DNA of 64,000 nucleotides, taken from Phycisphaerae bacterium (GTDB lineage: Bacteria; Planctomycetota; Phycisphaerae; UBA1845). Shown here piece by piece: positions 28,466-38,438 of this stretch (position 1 is its first letter; every line of letters begins with the position of its first letter). The translations under genes and the position numbers were made by a program. The notes under the pieces were generated by a model that saw nothing but the letters and a program-made list of their open reading frames with translations, was not told the DNA's origin and made no database searches. The stretch is taken from positions 32,042 through 96,041 of the forward strand of contig JANQQK010000005.1 of NCBI GenBank assembly GCA_028289375.1, written 5' to 3'.

Positions 28466-31258
28466 ATGTCATCTGAACAAACGTCAACCGAACGATCGGT
28501 CGTCGGGCCGATGCTCGCCATTCTTGCCTGCGTCTTCCTGTGGGCGGGTCTGTGGACTTTCGACCCCGGCGACTGGCCCAGCCGCGATCAATTTCCACAC
28601 AATGATCCGCCCGCCAACGCATGCGGCGTCGCGGGGGCATTTGTCACTTACCACGTTCGCCACGTCGTTGGCGATGGCGCCTACCCGCTCGTGCTGTTCA
28701 TGACGTTCGCCTCAGTCATGTGGGCCATGAAGGGCTACGTTTCAAGCATCCCGCAGCGCGTTTTCGGTCTCGCACTGATCGTTGCGTGCACGTCTGCCTC
28801 TGCGCATCTGCTGCCATCGGTCAACACCAATGCGCTGCACTTCGGCAATGGCGGCGTGCTCGGCGCCGCGCTGGGCCACTACCTCGCCGAGAAGTTCCAC
28901 GGACTCGGAACGGTGCTCGTTCTGGGCTACTGTCTGCTGGTTGGTTTGCTTTTCACCGCCGAAGGCTGGGTTCTCAAACTTCCCGGTCTCATCAAACGCG
29001 CCGCCCACGCTTCCGCAAACGTCGCCCAGGTTGCCAAAGCAGCATTGCCCCTGCCCGCGCTCGATGGTGGTCCGTCACGCCTGACGACCGTCGTACCACC
29101 CGCGAAGAAATCGAAGCGCAAAGCCAAAAAGGCCATCGACGTCGAGGAAGAGGAGTACGAGTACGAGGAAGAGGAAGAAGCGGAGGAAACGTCGGAAGCT
29201 GTTGTTGAAGAAACCAACGAGACTGAAGAGGCGCCCGAGGAAACGCCTCCAGCTCCACTGGTCATCAACACAGGCAAACCCAAGCCGAAAGCCAAGTCCA
29301 AGAAGTCGAAACGCAAGAAAGACGACCAACCCAAGCTGTTCAAGGAATCCAAAGACGAAGAGCCGATCAGCGAAGCTCCGCCCTCAGAATCTGAAACCGA
29401 ACACGAACCCGAATCCGAACCGGCACCACCACCGGTCAAGAAAGAGCCACCAGCCGAGGCCTACCCCAAGATGCTCTCGGATTGGAGCTTTCCGTCGATC
29501 GACATGCTCGATGATCCCGAGCACACCTCCACCGCCGCCCAGGAATCCGCCCTCCGCGCACAGGCCAAGACCCTCGAAATGACGCTCCAGGAATTCCGCC
29601 TGCAGGCGCGCGTCGTCGAAATTGACACCGGACCGGTCATCACGCTCTTCGAACTCGAAATCGGCGCCGGCATCAAGGTCAGCCAGATCGCATCCCTCGC
29701 CAGCGACATCGCCCGCGCGCTCAAAGCCCCTTCGGTCCGCATCATCGCCCCCATCCCCGGAAAAAACACCGTTGGCGTTGAGGTTCCCAACATCGACAAG
29801 GAAAAGGTCCGCATCAAGGAACTCATGCAGACCGCCGGAAACCGGATGGATAAAATGGCCATCCCGCTCCTGCTCGGCAAGAACGCGTCCGGTCATGGCC
29901 TCATCGCCGACCTCGCCGCCATGCCGCACATGCTCATCGCCGGTACGACCGGCAGCGGTAAGAGCGTCGCCATGAACTCCATCATCATGTCGATCTTGAT
30001 GGCCCGCCGCCCCGACATGGTCAAGATGATTCTCATCGACCCCAAGATGGTCGAGATGAGCCAGTTCAAGGACGTCCCGCACCTGATGGCGCCCATCGTC
30101 ACTGACATGGCCCGTGCAGAGAAAATCCTCGACTGGGCTGTCACGAAGATGGACGAACGATACGCACTCGTCGCAGAAGCCCGCGTTCGCAACATCGGCG
30201 CCTACAACAAGCTCGGCGCCGATGAAGTCTACAGGCGACTCCAACCAAGCAACGACGAGGAACGCAAGCAGATTCCGACCCATCTGCCCTACATCGTCAT
30301 CATGATCGACGAGTTGGCCGACCTCATGATGACCGCGGGAAAGGACGTCGAGCGTCACCTCGCCCGGCTCGCCCAGAAGTCACGTGCCGTCGGGATCCAC
30401 ATCATCGTCGCCACCCAACGACCCGAAGCCAAGGTCGTCACCGGCCTGATCAAGTCCAACCTTCCATGCCGCTGCGCCTTCCGCGTTGCCTCGCGGATGG
30501 ATTCCCGCATCGTCCTCGATCAGAACGGCGCCGAACTGCTCATGGGCCAGGGCGACATGCTCTTCCTCCCGCCAGGCTCGCACGACTTGATCCGTGCCCA
30601 GGGCACCTACATCGAAGACCACGAACTCCACAAGGTGATCGACTTCCTCACCGACCAGGGCAAAGCCGAGTTCCACCCCGAACTCGTCAAAATCCGCTCC
30701 ACTGGCGGCGACAGCGAAACCGAACGCGACCCGCTCTTCAACGACGCCGTCGGGGTCGTTCTGGAGACAAAACGCGGCTCGGTCAGCCTCTTGCAACGCC
30801 GCCTCACCATCGGGTATTCTCGCGCCGCGCGGTTGATCGAACAGATGGCCGAAGCCGGCATCGTCGGCGAATACAAGGGTTCCCAGGCGCGGGAAGTGGT
30901 CATTACACCGGAGGAGTGGACAGCCATGCAGAAGATGCAGTCACAGCTCGATGCCCACGAGGATGAGGTCACCGATGAGGTGGTCGCCGTCCTCGAACCG
31001 GAGTCGTCTGCTGTTGTCGCAGGTCAGGAAACGGATGAACTCGTCAAGGCACCCAAGGCGTCCGATTTCGACGAGGATGAAGAGGACTTTGACGAGTGGG
31101 ACGACGATGAGGACGACGACGATCTCGAAGAAGAGGATGAAGAATTCGACGAGGATTTCGACGCCGACGAAGACGAAGAGGACGGCGACGACGTCGACGA
31201 GGACTTTGACGACGATGAGCTCGAGGACAAGGCGCCCAACGCCGATGTGACTGGCTGA
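28466..31258 (+). CDS. ftsK: DNA translocase FtsK/SpoIIIE
   Basis: 930 residues; the start at 28466 has GGAG six bases upstream. About four membrane helices (residues 1-170) are followed by a charged linker rich in Glu/Lys (about 200-340). The alpha/beta motor has Walker A AGTTGSGKSVAMNS at about residue 492 and Walker B YIVIMIDELADLMM at about 610. The winged-helix gamma domain (KRGSVSLLQRRLTIGYSRAA, about 765) reads KOPS-type polar sequences. FtsK pumps chromosomes through the septum and activates XerCD at dif. Unusually, about 60 residues after gamma form an almost purely acidic Asp/Glu tail. Confidence 0.95.
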   Translation: MSSEQTSTERSVVGPMLAILACVFLWAGLWTFDPGDWPSRDQFPHNDPPANACGVAGAFVTYHVRHVVGDGAYPLVLFMTFASVMWAMKGYVSSIPQRVFGLALIVACTSASAHLLPSVNTNALHFGNGGVLGAALGHYLAEKFHGLGTVLVLGYCLLVGLLFTAEGWVLKLPGLIKRAAHASANVAQVAKAALPLPALDGGPSRLTTVVPPAKKSKRKAKKAIDVEEEEYEYEEEEEAEETSEAVVEETNETEEAPEETPPAPLVINTGKPKPKAKSKKSKRKKDDQPKLFKESKDEEPISEAPPSESETEHEPESEPAPPPVKKEPPAEAYPKMLSDWSFPSIDMLDDPEHTSTAAQESALRAQAKTLEMTLQEFRLQARVVEIDTGPVITLFELEIGAGIKVSQIASLASDIARALKAPSVRIIAPIPGKNTVGVEVPNIDKEKVRIKELMQTAGNRMDKMAIPLLLGKNASGHGLIADLAAMPHMLIAGTTGSGKSVAMNSIIMSILMARRPDMVKMILIDPKMVEMSQFKDVPHLMAPIVTDMARAEKILDWAVTKMDERYALVAEARVRNIGAYNKLGADEVYRRLQPSNDEERKQIPTHLPYIVIMIDELADLMMTAGKDVERHLARLAQKSRAVGIHIIVATQRPEAKVVTGLIKSNLPCRCAFRVASRMDSRIVLDQNGAELLMGQGDMLFLPPGSHDLIRAQGTYIEDHELHKVIDFLTDQGKAEFHPELVKIRSTGGDSETERDPLFNDAVGVVLETKRGSVSLLQRRLTIGYSRAARLIEQMAEAGIVGEYKGSQAREVVITPEEWTAMQKMQSQLDAHEDEVTDEVVAVLEPESSAVVAGQETDELVKAPKASDFDEDEEDFDEWDDDEDDDDLEEEDEEFDEDFDADEDEEDGDDVDEDFDDDELEDKAPNADVTG

Positions 31259-31288
31259 CGCGCAGACCACAGCGTTACGCAATCAGCA

Positions 31289-31999
31289 TCACCCGCTCGA
31301 TCCGAAAAACGCGATATTGAAGTTTCGCCACGTCAGTTCAAACGGCAGATCGCACCACGTCATCACCACGTCAATGATCTGCTGAAACTTCTCCATCATT
31401 CCGCTGCTGAAGAACAGGATCACCAGCACGAAGAAGCCCATCGATCGGAACTGAGGCTGAGAGAAACGCATCCGCGTCTCATGGTCGAAGAAGGGTTCAA
31501 TAATCCCGAATCCGTCCAGAGGCGGGATGGGAAGCAGGTTGATCAGCGTTGCAAACACCTGCAGCACCGCCAACACACCCAGCAGGCGCACCCACATCGG
31601 TTGCTCCGCTGTCAGCGCCCGATCTGCCCAACCGGTCACATGCAAAATGGCGGCAATGACGATGAACAACAAAATGTTGGCCAATGGTCCCGCCGCCGCG
31701 ACGGCCGACTCCCAAAATCGACTGCGCAGCGATGACCGATCGATCATCACCGCGCCGCCGGGCAACGGTACGCCGCCCATAAACAGGAAAATGCACGGAA
31801 GCAGAATCGATGTGAACGGATCGATGTACGTCAGTGGATTCAGACTGAGATAGCCACGCTCACGAACCGAGCGATCGCCACCCCAATACGCCACGAGTGC
31901 ATGACAAAACTCATGCACGCTCACCGACAGGATCCACCCGATCAGCACCGCCCCGAAAAAAGGCGTCAACGTCACAACCGCAATGAAATCACCGAACAT
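31289..31999 (-). CDS. Site-2-protease-like (M50) intramembrane metalloprotease
   Basis: 236 residues with about five to six membrane helices. The zinc motif HExxH is seen in SVHEFCHALVAY (about residue 29) and the third ligand region in LINLLPIPPLDGFGI (about 165), the LxPIPxLDG variant of the minimal M50B/rhomboid-like S2P group. Such proteins cut membrane-bound regulators, but the substrate is unknown here. It follows feoB by nine bases, so it may be co-transcribed with feoAB, though no functional link is obvious. Confidence 0.85.
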   Translation of the reverse strand: MFGDFIAVVTLTPFFGAVLIGWILSVSVHEFCHALVAYWGGDRSVRERGYLSLNPLTYIDPFTSILLPCIFLFMGGVPLPGGAVMIDRSSLRSRFWESAVAAAGPLANILLFIVIAAILHVTGWADRALTAEQPMWVRLLGVLAVLQVFATLINLLPIPPLDGFGIIEPFFDHETRMRFSQPQFRSMGFFVLVILFFSSGMMEKFQQIIDVVMTWCDLPFELTWRNFNIAFFGSSG

Positions 32000-32008
32000 G
32001 CGGGGAGT

Positions 32009-34096
32009 TTAGCCGAGTCCCAGCGCCAAGCCACCCTGGTACACCACGAACGACGCGCCATACGCGATCCCCGTCATGTAGCAGAACATGAAGATCGGCC
32101 AACGCCACCCACCCGTCTCCCGCTTGACCACCGCCAGCGTTGACATGCACTGACACGCAAAGACGTAGAACACCATCAGCGACACGCCCACCAGCGGCGT
32201 CAGCACGGTGCGCCCATCAGGCCATTTCGCCGTCGCAAGCTGCTCTCGCAGCGGGACGGACGTCTCGTCCTCTTCGTCCCCAACCCCGTATACCACGCCC
32301 ATCGTGGCCACAAACACCTCACGCGCCGCAAAGCTCGACGCCAACCCAACCCCGATCTTCCAGTCGAATCCCAGCGGCTCGATCACCGGTTCAATCGCAT
32401 GGCCGAGCTTCCCGATGTAGCTTTGCTTGAGTTGTGCGGTGCTGTCTGTCCCATCTGCCGCACGCGGATAGTACGCCATCGCCCACAACAGCACGCTGAA
32501 CGCAAGGATCACCGTACCCGCCTGCGTGATGAAAGGACGTGTCTGTTCCCACATCTCCCGAAGCACGATCAGCGGGCGAGGCCGACGATAGGGCGGCAAC
32601 TCGAGCAGGAACATCGACGGCGGACCCTTGAACACCGTGCGTTTGAGAATCGCCGCCACGATCAACGCCGTCACCGCCCCCAGCACGTACATCGCAAAGA
32701 GAATGCCCGTCTCAAGCCACACGCTCCCCGCGAACACCGCGCTGATGATGATGATGTACACCGGCAGCCGCGCTGAGCAACTCATCAGCGGCGCGACCAA
32801 GATTGTCGTCAACCGATCACGACGGTTATCGATCGTTCGCGTGGCCATGATCGCCGGCACCGCGCACGCAAAGCTCGACAGCATCGGAATGAAACTCCGC
32901 CCATGCAGTCCCGCCGCCGCCATCACACGGTCCATTACAAACGCCGCCCGCGCCATGTACCCGCTGTCCTCCAGCAGGGCGATGAACAGAAACAGCATCG
33001 CAATTTGCGGAACAAAGATGACCACGTTCCCCACGCCCGCGATCACGCCGTCGACGATCAGATCGGCCAATACGCCTTCACCGAAGATGCTCCGCGCCGC
33101 ACCAGCCAACAGACCAACAAGCGTCTCAATGCCGTCCATCATCGGACCGGCACCGGAAAAGACAGCCAGGAAGATCCCGCCCATCACCAGCGCGAACACC
33201 ATCAATCCCCAGACACGATGCGTGAGAAAACGGTCCACGCGGTCCGTGAATGTCGGGCCGTCGTCCGCACGCGGCGTCAGCGCCGTTTCGACGATGCGGG
33301 AAATCGCCGCATAGCGCTGCCCGACAAGTGCCGCCGCCACCGAATCGTCATGCGAACGGGCAGCCTCAACGGCTGCGGCATCCTCCGCAGTCAGTCGGAT
33401 CCACACGTCGCCGTCGTCGGACACCGATGACGGCAACGCGATCACCCGCGCCACCCCCTCGACCATGGATTCGCCTGCCAGATCTCGCGACCGCACGACA
33501 TCAGCCATGCGATCCACCGCACGCTGTGCGACATCGTCAAACGGAATATGAAAAGGCGATGCAACATCATGCGGCAAGGCGCCCAACGCAGCACGCAGCT
33601 CGTCGATACCCTCGCCGTCCAGCGCGTTGGTGGCCACGACCGGGGCACCCAGCCCCTTCGAAAGCGCGTCGATCTCCAATGCATCCCCGCGACCGCGCAC
33701 CACATCCACCATGTTGCAAACCACGATCGTCGGCAGCCCCAGCTCGAGGATCTGCGTCACCAGGAAGAGATTACGCTCAAGATTGGATGCATCGATCACG
33801 ACGACTGCCGCGTCGGGAGACGGCTCATCACGAAGCCAGCCAAACAACGTGTCCCGTGCGAGTTGCTCATCCAGACTGCGCGATACCAGACTGTAGCATC
33901 CGGGAAGATCGACAAGTTGCGTGTCGTCGTGACCCGGTATCGCGCCCACATGCCGCTCAACTGTGACCCCCGGATAGTTGGCCACCTTCTGCCGCAAACC
34001 GGTCAGTCGGTTGAAAATCGAGGTTTTTCCCGAGTTGGGATTTCCAAGAAGTGCGATGGTGCGCACCTTGCTCGCTGTCGAAGTGGAAACGTTCAC
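32009..34096 (-). CDS. feoB: Ferrous iron transporter FeoB
   Basis: 695 residues from a GTG two bases after the feoA stop. The N-terminal G domain has G1 LLGNPNSGKTSIFN, G2/G3 VTVERH and DLPGCYSL, and G4 CNMVD. The membrane part contains the FeoB gate regions LSSFACAVPAIMATRTI and LMSCSARLPVYIII, each with the conserved Cys, then VLAFSVLLWAMAYYP. It imports Fe(II) across the inner membrane. The feoA-feoB order and a candidate metal operator upstream (34478-34494) support iron control. No FeoC was seen. Confidence 0.96.
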   Translation of the reverse strand: MNVSTSTASKVRTIALLGNPNSGKTSIFNRLTGLRQKVANYPGVTVERHVGAIPGHDDTQLVDLPGCYSLVSRSLDEQLARDTLFGWLRDEPSPDAAVVVIDASNLERNLFLVTQILELGLPTIVVCNMVDVVRGRGDALEIDALSKGLGAPVVATNALDGEGIDELRAALGALPHDVASPFHIPFDDVAQRAVDRMADVVRSRDLAGESMVEGVARVIALPSSVSDDGDVWIRLTAEDAAAVEAARSHDDSVAAALVGQRYAAISRIVETALTPRADDGPTFTDRVDRFLTHRVWGLMVFALVMGGIFLAVFSGAGPMMDGIETLVGLLAGAARSIFGEGVLADLIVDGVIAGVGNVVIFVPQIAMLFLFIALLEDSGYMARAAFVMDRVMAAAGLHGRSFIPMLSSFACAVPAIMATRTIDNRRDRLTTILVAPLMSCSARLPVYIIIISAVFAGSVWLETGILFAMYVLGAVTALIVAAILKRTVFKGPPSMFLLELPPYRRPRPLIVLREMWEQTRPFITQAGTVILAFSVLLWAMAYYPRAADGTDSTAQLKQSYIGKLGHAIEPVIEPLGFDWKIGVGLASSFAAREVFVATMGVVYGVGDEEDETSVPLREQLATAKWPDGRTVLTPLVGVSLMVFYVFACQCMSTLAVVKRETGGWRWPIFMFCYMTGIAYGASFVVYQGGLALGLG

Positions 34097-34098
34097 GG

Positions 34099-34413
34099 CT
34101 ACGCGCGCGATTCCGCAAGGCGAACAAGGATGTGGCGAGCCATCGACTTTCGCAGACTCAGTCGGTAGCCCATCACGCGGATTTCAATTGGGTCTCCCAA
34201 TGGCGCCACCCGTGTCACGCGAATCGCGCCACCCACAAGCAAACCCATTTCCATCAGTCGCGTCGCTTCGCCATTCAAACCGTCGAAACCGGCAATGTGA
34301 CCGCAGTCACCGACCGCGATCTGATTAAGGGTGACGACCGTACTCGGCGCGTCAGCCGGGGATGTTGCGGGTGATGAAGTCGTCGTCATGGAATGGCTCA
34401 GGGGTTGAATCAT
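34099..34413 (-). CDS. feoA: Ferrous iron transport protein A (SH3-like)
   Basis: 104 residues from the ATG at 34413, which has GGAAC seven bases upstream and lies about 23 bases after a predicted transcription start; ATGs at 34431 and 34389 are alternatives. The C-terminal 75 residues form the FeoA SH3-like domain: TLNQIAVGDCGHIAGFDGLN, RLMEMGLLVGGAIRVTR, DPIEIRVMGYRLSLRKSMA. FeoA is a small cytoplasmic partner needed for FeoB activity. The N-terminus is a Ser/Thr-rich extension. It is separated from feoB by two bases. Confidence 0.88.
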   Translation of the reverse strand: MIQPLSHSMTTTSSPATSPADAPSTVVTLNQIAVGDCGHIAGFDGLNGEATRLMEMGLLVGGAIRVTRVAPLGDPIEIRVMGYRLSLRKSMARHILVRLAESRA

Positions 34414-34442
34414 GCGCTGCGTTCCGTCCATTTCGTTACGGC

Positions 34443-34494
34443 AGTCTAGTCTCGGTGCGAGTGCGGGACAAGACTAGTTGCGACTCAGTCGCAA
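34443..34494 (-). promoter_or_regulatory. feoAB promoter with palindromic operator candidate
   Basis: On the minus strand TTGTCC (34471-34466) and TAGACT (34448-34443) are spaced 17 bases, giving a start near 34436. Just upstream lies the perfect palindrome TTGCGACTCAGTCGCAA (34478-34494, eight-base arms around one base). Its size and symmetry fit a Fur- or DtxR-family operator. A second inverted repeat, CTAGTCT (34446-34452) and AGACTAG (34471-34477), brackets the promoter. Confidence 0.5.
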
Positions 34495-34577
34495 GTAGCG
34501 GCGCGTCAAACCGCCTACAGTCCTGCTACTCTGTTAATCTCAAGTAAATGCTGACGTTAGAAAATCTCGACGCGGAA

Positions 34578-34931
34578 TCAGGCGCTGGCTTGCCCGTCAC
34601 TGCTGGGATCCAACTGCAACCCGGTCTCCGGATCGATGTTGGCCGACTCCTGGATCAGGCGTTCCTTCATGAGTCGGCCGATTTTGAACTTGACCGTCCG
34701 CTTGCTCGGCACCGGCACGCGCTCCAGCGTCTTGGGATTCTGTGCAATCCGTGCCGCCCGAACCCGAGACTCGAACACGCCAAAGTCCCTGAATTCCAAA
34801 CGGTTACCGTTCCCAAGCTCGTCAATAATCTCATCGAGAAACTGCTGGATGATGCGTTTGACCAGAACGCGTTTCGCCCCTGTGATATCCGCGATGCGGT
34901 CGATGAGTTCTTTCTTTGTGATTGTCGACAT
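34578..34931 (-). CDS. HU/IHF-family DNA-binding protein
   Basis: 117 residues. The whole HU/IHF fold is present: MSTITKKELIDRIADITGAK, LDEIIDELGNGNRLEFRDFG, then the DNA-contacting arm ESRVRAARIAQNPKT and KFKIGRLMKERL at the end. The RxAR..NP arm with intercalating Pro is typical. The FRDFGVFE wording is closer to IHF than HU, but one gene cannot settle this. Nucleoid-associated, bends DNA. The C-terminus has a short extra tail of about 15 residues. Confidence 0.92.
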   Translation of the reverse strand: MSTITKKELIDRIADITGAKRVLVKRIIQQFLDEIIDELGNGNRLEFRDFGVFESRVRAARIAQNPKTLERVPVPSKRTVKFKIGRLMKERLIQESANIDPETGLQLDPSSDGQASA

Positions 34932-35170
34932 GATGTCCCTGGTAAGTCTCCTGCTCGAACATCAACGCGGCGCGCCACTCCCGACAGCGCGCAACACCCA
35001 AACACGCCACGTGCGATAGACCATGCTGCCCCGTGCCGACAAGCGGCGTCGTGACTGGTTAGGCCCGATTCGCGCAAGTCATCCTACAACAACAGGTTCG
35101 AGCAATCAAGGCGATGTTGGGAATGTCAAAAACGCGGCAAAAATACAGGTTTTCCCGAATTGATCTCGGT

Positions 35171-35509
35171 TCAGCGTTCGATCACGCCGATCCGGCGCGA
35201 CTGGAAGTTTCGCTGATAATCCTGAAACCGACCGAGGTTGCGACCCTGAAAATCGTAAACCCGGTCTGTAAACTGAATCCGCTCACGAATCATCGCTCCC
35301 GCCGCCGCCGAAGGCCACGTACGACCACGCCGCACGTCGTGCGCGTACGTCGACCCCGGATGCTGATCAAAGAGCAAATTGGGGGTCATCGCCAACCGCG
35401 GACGAGCCGGTGCCGATGGGGCCGCGCATCCTGTCAATGACAACGCCATGATGATCACCGCCAAGGTCAGACCTGCGGTGGTGATTCCGGAAATGATGTA
35501 ACGAAACAC
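35171..35509 (-). CDS. Small lipoprotein, unknown
   Basis: 112 residues from a GTG at 35509 preceded by a strong AAGGAGG; a longer frame lacks a ribosome site. A hydrophobic signal ends LSLTGC (Cys28). The mature part is basic (RPRLAMTPNLLF, GSTYAHDVRRGRTWPS, QRNFQSRRIGVIER). No family recognised. It is divergent from the aminopeptidase gene. Confidence 0.65.
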   Translation of the reverse strand: MFRYIISGITTAGLTLAVIIMALSLTGCAAPSAPARPRLAMTPNLLFDQHPGSTYAHDVRRGRTWPSAAAGAMIRERIQFTDRVYDFQGRNLGRFQDYQRNFQSRRIGVIER

Positions 35510-35732
35510 GAAATGCCTCCTTCCTCCCACCCAATTGGCAACACGCCGCGTGCCATCGCATGTAGGCGCGAACGCGGCGACGTTTCGGGCAGGCTCCCCG
35601 TTCCCCATCTAATTGTAGCCATCTTTTTTCCGGACATGGGCGCTTCGCAGTGATCGCGTCGATTTCGACGGCGTGTTGCATCACGGCAACGGAGTCGCCT
35701 CTTCGTTGATGACCCGCGTCAACACGTCTACG

Positions 35733-37232
35733 ATGGCCACAGGTTATCAGACGTTGGACATCAAACATCAGCGAAGGACCATCACCGTGAACATCAGGAT
35801 TGCGACCGGAAAGCAGGTACCGCGGGGACATGTCTTCGTACCACACGTGGCGGGCAAAATCGTAAAGGGTGTAAAGGTCGCAGGCGTCACCGTCGGTGGA
35901 CTGGCCGTGCCTGCCTCGGCGGGGAACGTCGTGGATGTGCTCACCGGCGCTGCCGGTGTCGATCGGGTCACATTGGTTTCTGTTGGAAAAACCGCCCAAT
36001 GCGACGCCGAAGTGATGCGTCGTGTCGGTGGGGCGATTGCAAGGTCGCTTCAGTCTGCCAGGTCGACCCGCTCCGTCATTGATTTCTCGCTGCTGGGCGA
36101 ATTGGCGACCGCCGAATCCGCTGGTGTCGTGTGTGAAGGCATTCACCTTGGCAGCTTCCGTTTCGTCAAGTACCACACCACCGCGGAGAAACCATTGAAT
36201 GGCTCGGTCACGCTCCGTGGACTGCCCGCCGGCAAGGCCACCGCTGCCGCGGTGAGTCGTGCCCAATCCGTATCAGATGGAACCAACCTCGCCCGCGCCC
36301 TCGGCCACGAACCAGCCAACATGATCAACCCTGTCACGCTTGCGGCCGAAGCGAAGAAGATGGCGCGCAAGGCTGGTCTGACGTGCAAAGTGCTCGACGA
36401 AAAACAACTCGCCCGACACAAGATGGGCGCGATGCTCGCCGTCGGCCAAGCCGGTTCGACCCCGCCACGTCTCATCATCCTCGAGCACAACATGACCGCC
36501 AAAGCGAAGCCGGTCATCCTCGTCGGCAAAGCCATCACCTTCGACACCGGCGGCTACTCGATCAAGGACAAGAATGGCATCGTCGGCATGAAGTACGACA
36601 AGTGCGGCGGGATGGCCGTCATCGGCGCGATGCAGGCCATCGCAGCCTTGAAACTGAAAGTCCCCGTCGTCGGCATCGTCGCAGCCGCGGAAAACATGAT
36701 CTCCGAGAGAGCCTACCGCCCCAACGACATCATCACCGCCATGAACGGCAAGACGATCGAAATCATCTCGACCGACGCGGAAGGGCGACTCGTCCTGGCG
36801 GACTCCTTGTGCTACGCCGAGAAGTTCTACAGTCCGCGTGCCGTCATTGACTTGGCCACGCTCACCGGCGGTGTCGTTGTCGCACTCGGACATCATCGCG
36901 CCGCCATTTATGCCAACAACGACAAACTCGCCGACGGTCTCATGACCTCTGCCGATCACACGTACGAGCGACTGTGGCGGATGCCGATCGACGACGACTA
37001 CTTCGAGCAGCTCAAGAGCGACGACTGCGACTTCAAGAACTCCGCCGGACGCGATGGCCACTCCATCCTCGGTGCTGTTTTCCTCAAGCAGTTCATCAGC
37101 GCCAAGACACCGTGGGCGCACCTCGACATTGCCGGCGTCGCGACGACGGACAAGGATGGCCCGTACTGCCCGCGCGGCGGGACCGGCTTCGGCGTGCGGC
37201 TGCTGGTTGATTATCTGGAAGGACTCAAGTGA
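35733..37232 (+). CDS. pepA: Leucyl aminopeptidase (M17)
   Basis: 499 residues from the ATG at 35733; ATG at 35709 and GTG at 35673 are also possible, none with a good ribosome site. The catalytic half has VGKAITFDTGGYSIKDKN (metal Lys and Asp), KYDKCGGMAVIGAM, and STDAEGRLVLADSL (Asp, Glu and catalytic Arg), followed by IDLATLTGG, all hallmarks of M17. It removes N-terminal residues from peptides using two metal ions. It is divergent from a small lipoprotein and overlaps rmuC at its end. Confidence 0.93.
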   Translation: MATGYQTLDIKHQRRTITVNIRIATGKQVPRGHVFVPHVAGKIVKGVKVAGVTVGGLAVPASAGNVVDVLTGAAGVDRVTLVSVGKTAQCDAEVMRRVGGAIARSLQSARSTRSVIDFSLLGELATAESAGVVCEGIHLGSFRFVKYHTTAEKPLNGSVTLRGLPAGKATAAAVSRAQSVSDGTNLARALGHEPANMINPVTLAAEAKKMARKAGLTCKVLDEKQLARHKMGAMLAVGQAGSTPPRLIILEHNMTAKAKPVILVGKAITFDTGGYSIKDKNGIVGMKYDKCGGMAVIGAMQAIAALKLKVPVVGIVAAAENMISERAYRPNDIITAMNGKTIEIISTDAEGRLVLADSLCYAEKFYSPRAVIDLATLTGGVVVALGHHRAAIYANNDKLADGLMTSADHTYERLWRMPIDDDYFEQLKSDDCDFKNSAGRDGHSILGAVFLKQFISAKTPWAHLDIAGVATTDKDGPYCPRGGTGFGVRLLVDYLEGLK

Positions 37233-38431
37233 CCGAAGCGGTTTGGCTGATCGTGGGATTCGTGCTCGGGGCGGGCGTCGTGCTCGTCGTGACCACCCTG
37301 CGCAGTCGCCGCGAGCAGGAACGCGTGCAGCAACTGCTCGACGAATCGCAACGCGCGAAGGCGGACGAAATGTCGGCGACGGTCGAGCAACTCAAGACCA
37401 TCTTCTCCTCCCTCTCGCGCGAAGCACTGAGTGCCAACACCGACGACTTCCTCAAACTCGCCAAGACACGCCTCGATCAACAAACCACCGCCGGCAGCGA
37501 GCAACTCGAATCCAAAAAGAAACTCATTGACGCCTCGCTGACCGCCATGGACAAGAAGCTCGGCGACCTGACGCAACTCACCCAATCTCTCGACAAGGAA
37601 CGTCGCGAAAGCGTCGGCGCCATCAAGACCGAACTCGTCAAAGCCGCAGAGACGACCACCAAGCTGACCGAAACCACGTCGCAACTCCGCGAAGCCCTCG
37701 CCCATCCGCAAGCTCGAGGCCAATGGGGCGAACGCATGGCCGAGGACGTGCTGCGGTTGGCCGGCTTCGTCGAGGGGATCAACTACGAAAAGCAGACGAT
37801 GGAACGCAGCGGCGGCAAACCGGACTTCACGTTCATGCTGCCGCAGGGACTTCGCCTGAACATGGACGTCAAGTTTCCGCTCGACAACTACCTGCGCACG
37901 ATCGAAGCGCCGGACGATGCCGCGGCTGAACCGTTCAAGAAGCAGTTCCTTCGCGACGTCCGCACACAGGTCAAAGCCGTCACCACCCGCGAGTACATCG
38001 ACACGTCACGGGGCACCGTCGACTGCGTCGTCATCTTCATCCCCAACGAACGCATCTACACGTTCATCCACGAACACGACCGCGCCCTGCTCGATGACGC
38101 CGCCCGCCAGAAGGTCGTGCTCAGCTCACCGCTCACGCTCTACGCCGTGCTTACCGTCGTCCGACAAGCCGTCGACAACTTCCGCCTGTCGCAGACTTCC
38201 AACGAGATTCTGAATCTGCTCAGCGAGTTCCGCCGCCAGTGGGGCAAGTACGGCGACGTCGTGGACAAGGTCGAACGCGCCCTCAAAACGATGAACACCG
38301 CCTTCGACGAACTGAAGACCACCCGCACCCGCCAACTCGACCGCCAACTCGACAAGATCGACGACCTCCAAGCCGACGCGGAGCAGTCCATCGGTGACGA
38401 ATCTTCCGACACCCCGCGCCTGACCGCGTAG
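37229..38431 (+). CDS. rmuC: RmuC-family protein
   Basis: 400 residues from a GTG that overlaps the pepA stop (GTGA). One N-terminal membrane helix (VGFVLGAGVVLVVTTL) is followed by a long coiled-coil to about residue 150. The RmuC nuclease-like core has GQWGERMAEDVLRLAGFVEG, PDFTFMLPQG, LNMDVKFPLDNYLR and CVVIFIPNERIYTFI. RmuC limits inversion at short inverted repeats in E. coli and has a PD-(D/E)XK-like fold. Coupling to pepA is unusual but may be simple packing. Confidence 0.92.
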   Translation: MTEAVWLIVGFVLGAGVVLVVTTLRSRREQERVQQLLDESQRAKADEMSATVEQLKTIFSSLSREALSANTDDFLKLAKTRLDQQTTAGSEQLESKKKLIDASLTAMDKKLGDLTQLTQSLDKERRESVGAIKTELVKAAETTTKLTETTSQLREALAHPQARGQWGERMAEDVLRLAGFVEGINYEKQTMERSGGKPDFTFMLPQGLRLNMDVKFPLDNYLRTIEAPDDAAAEPFKKQFLRDVRTQVKAVTTREYIDTSRGTVDCVVIFIPNERIYTFIHEHDRALLDDAARQKVVLSSPLTLYAVLTVVRQAVDNFRLSQTSNEILNLLSEFRRQWGKYGDVVDKVERALKTMNTAFDELKTTRTRQLDRQLDKIDDLQADAEQSIGDESSDTPRLTA

Positions 38432-38438
38432 ATTCTCC

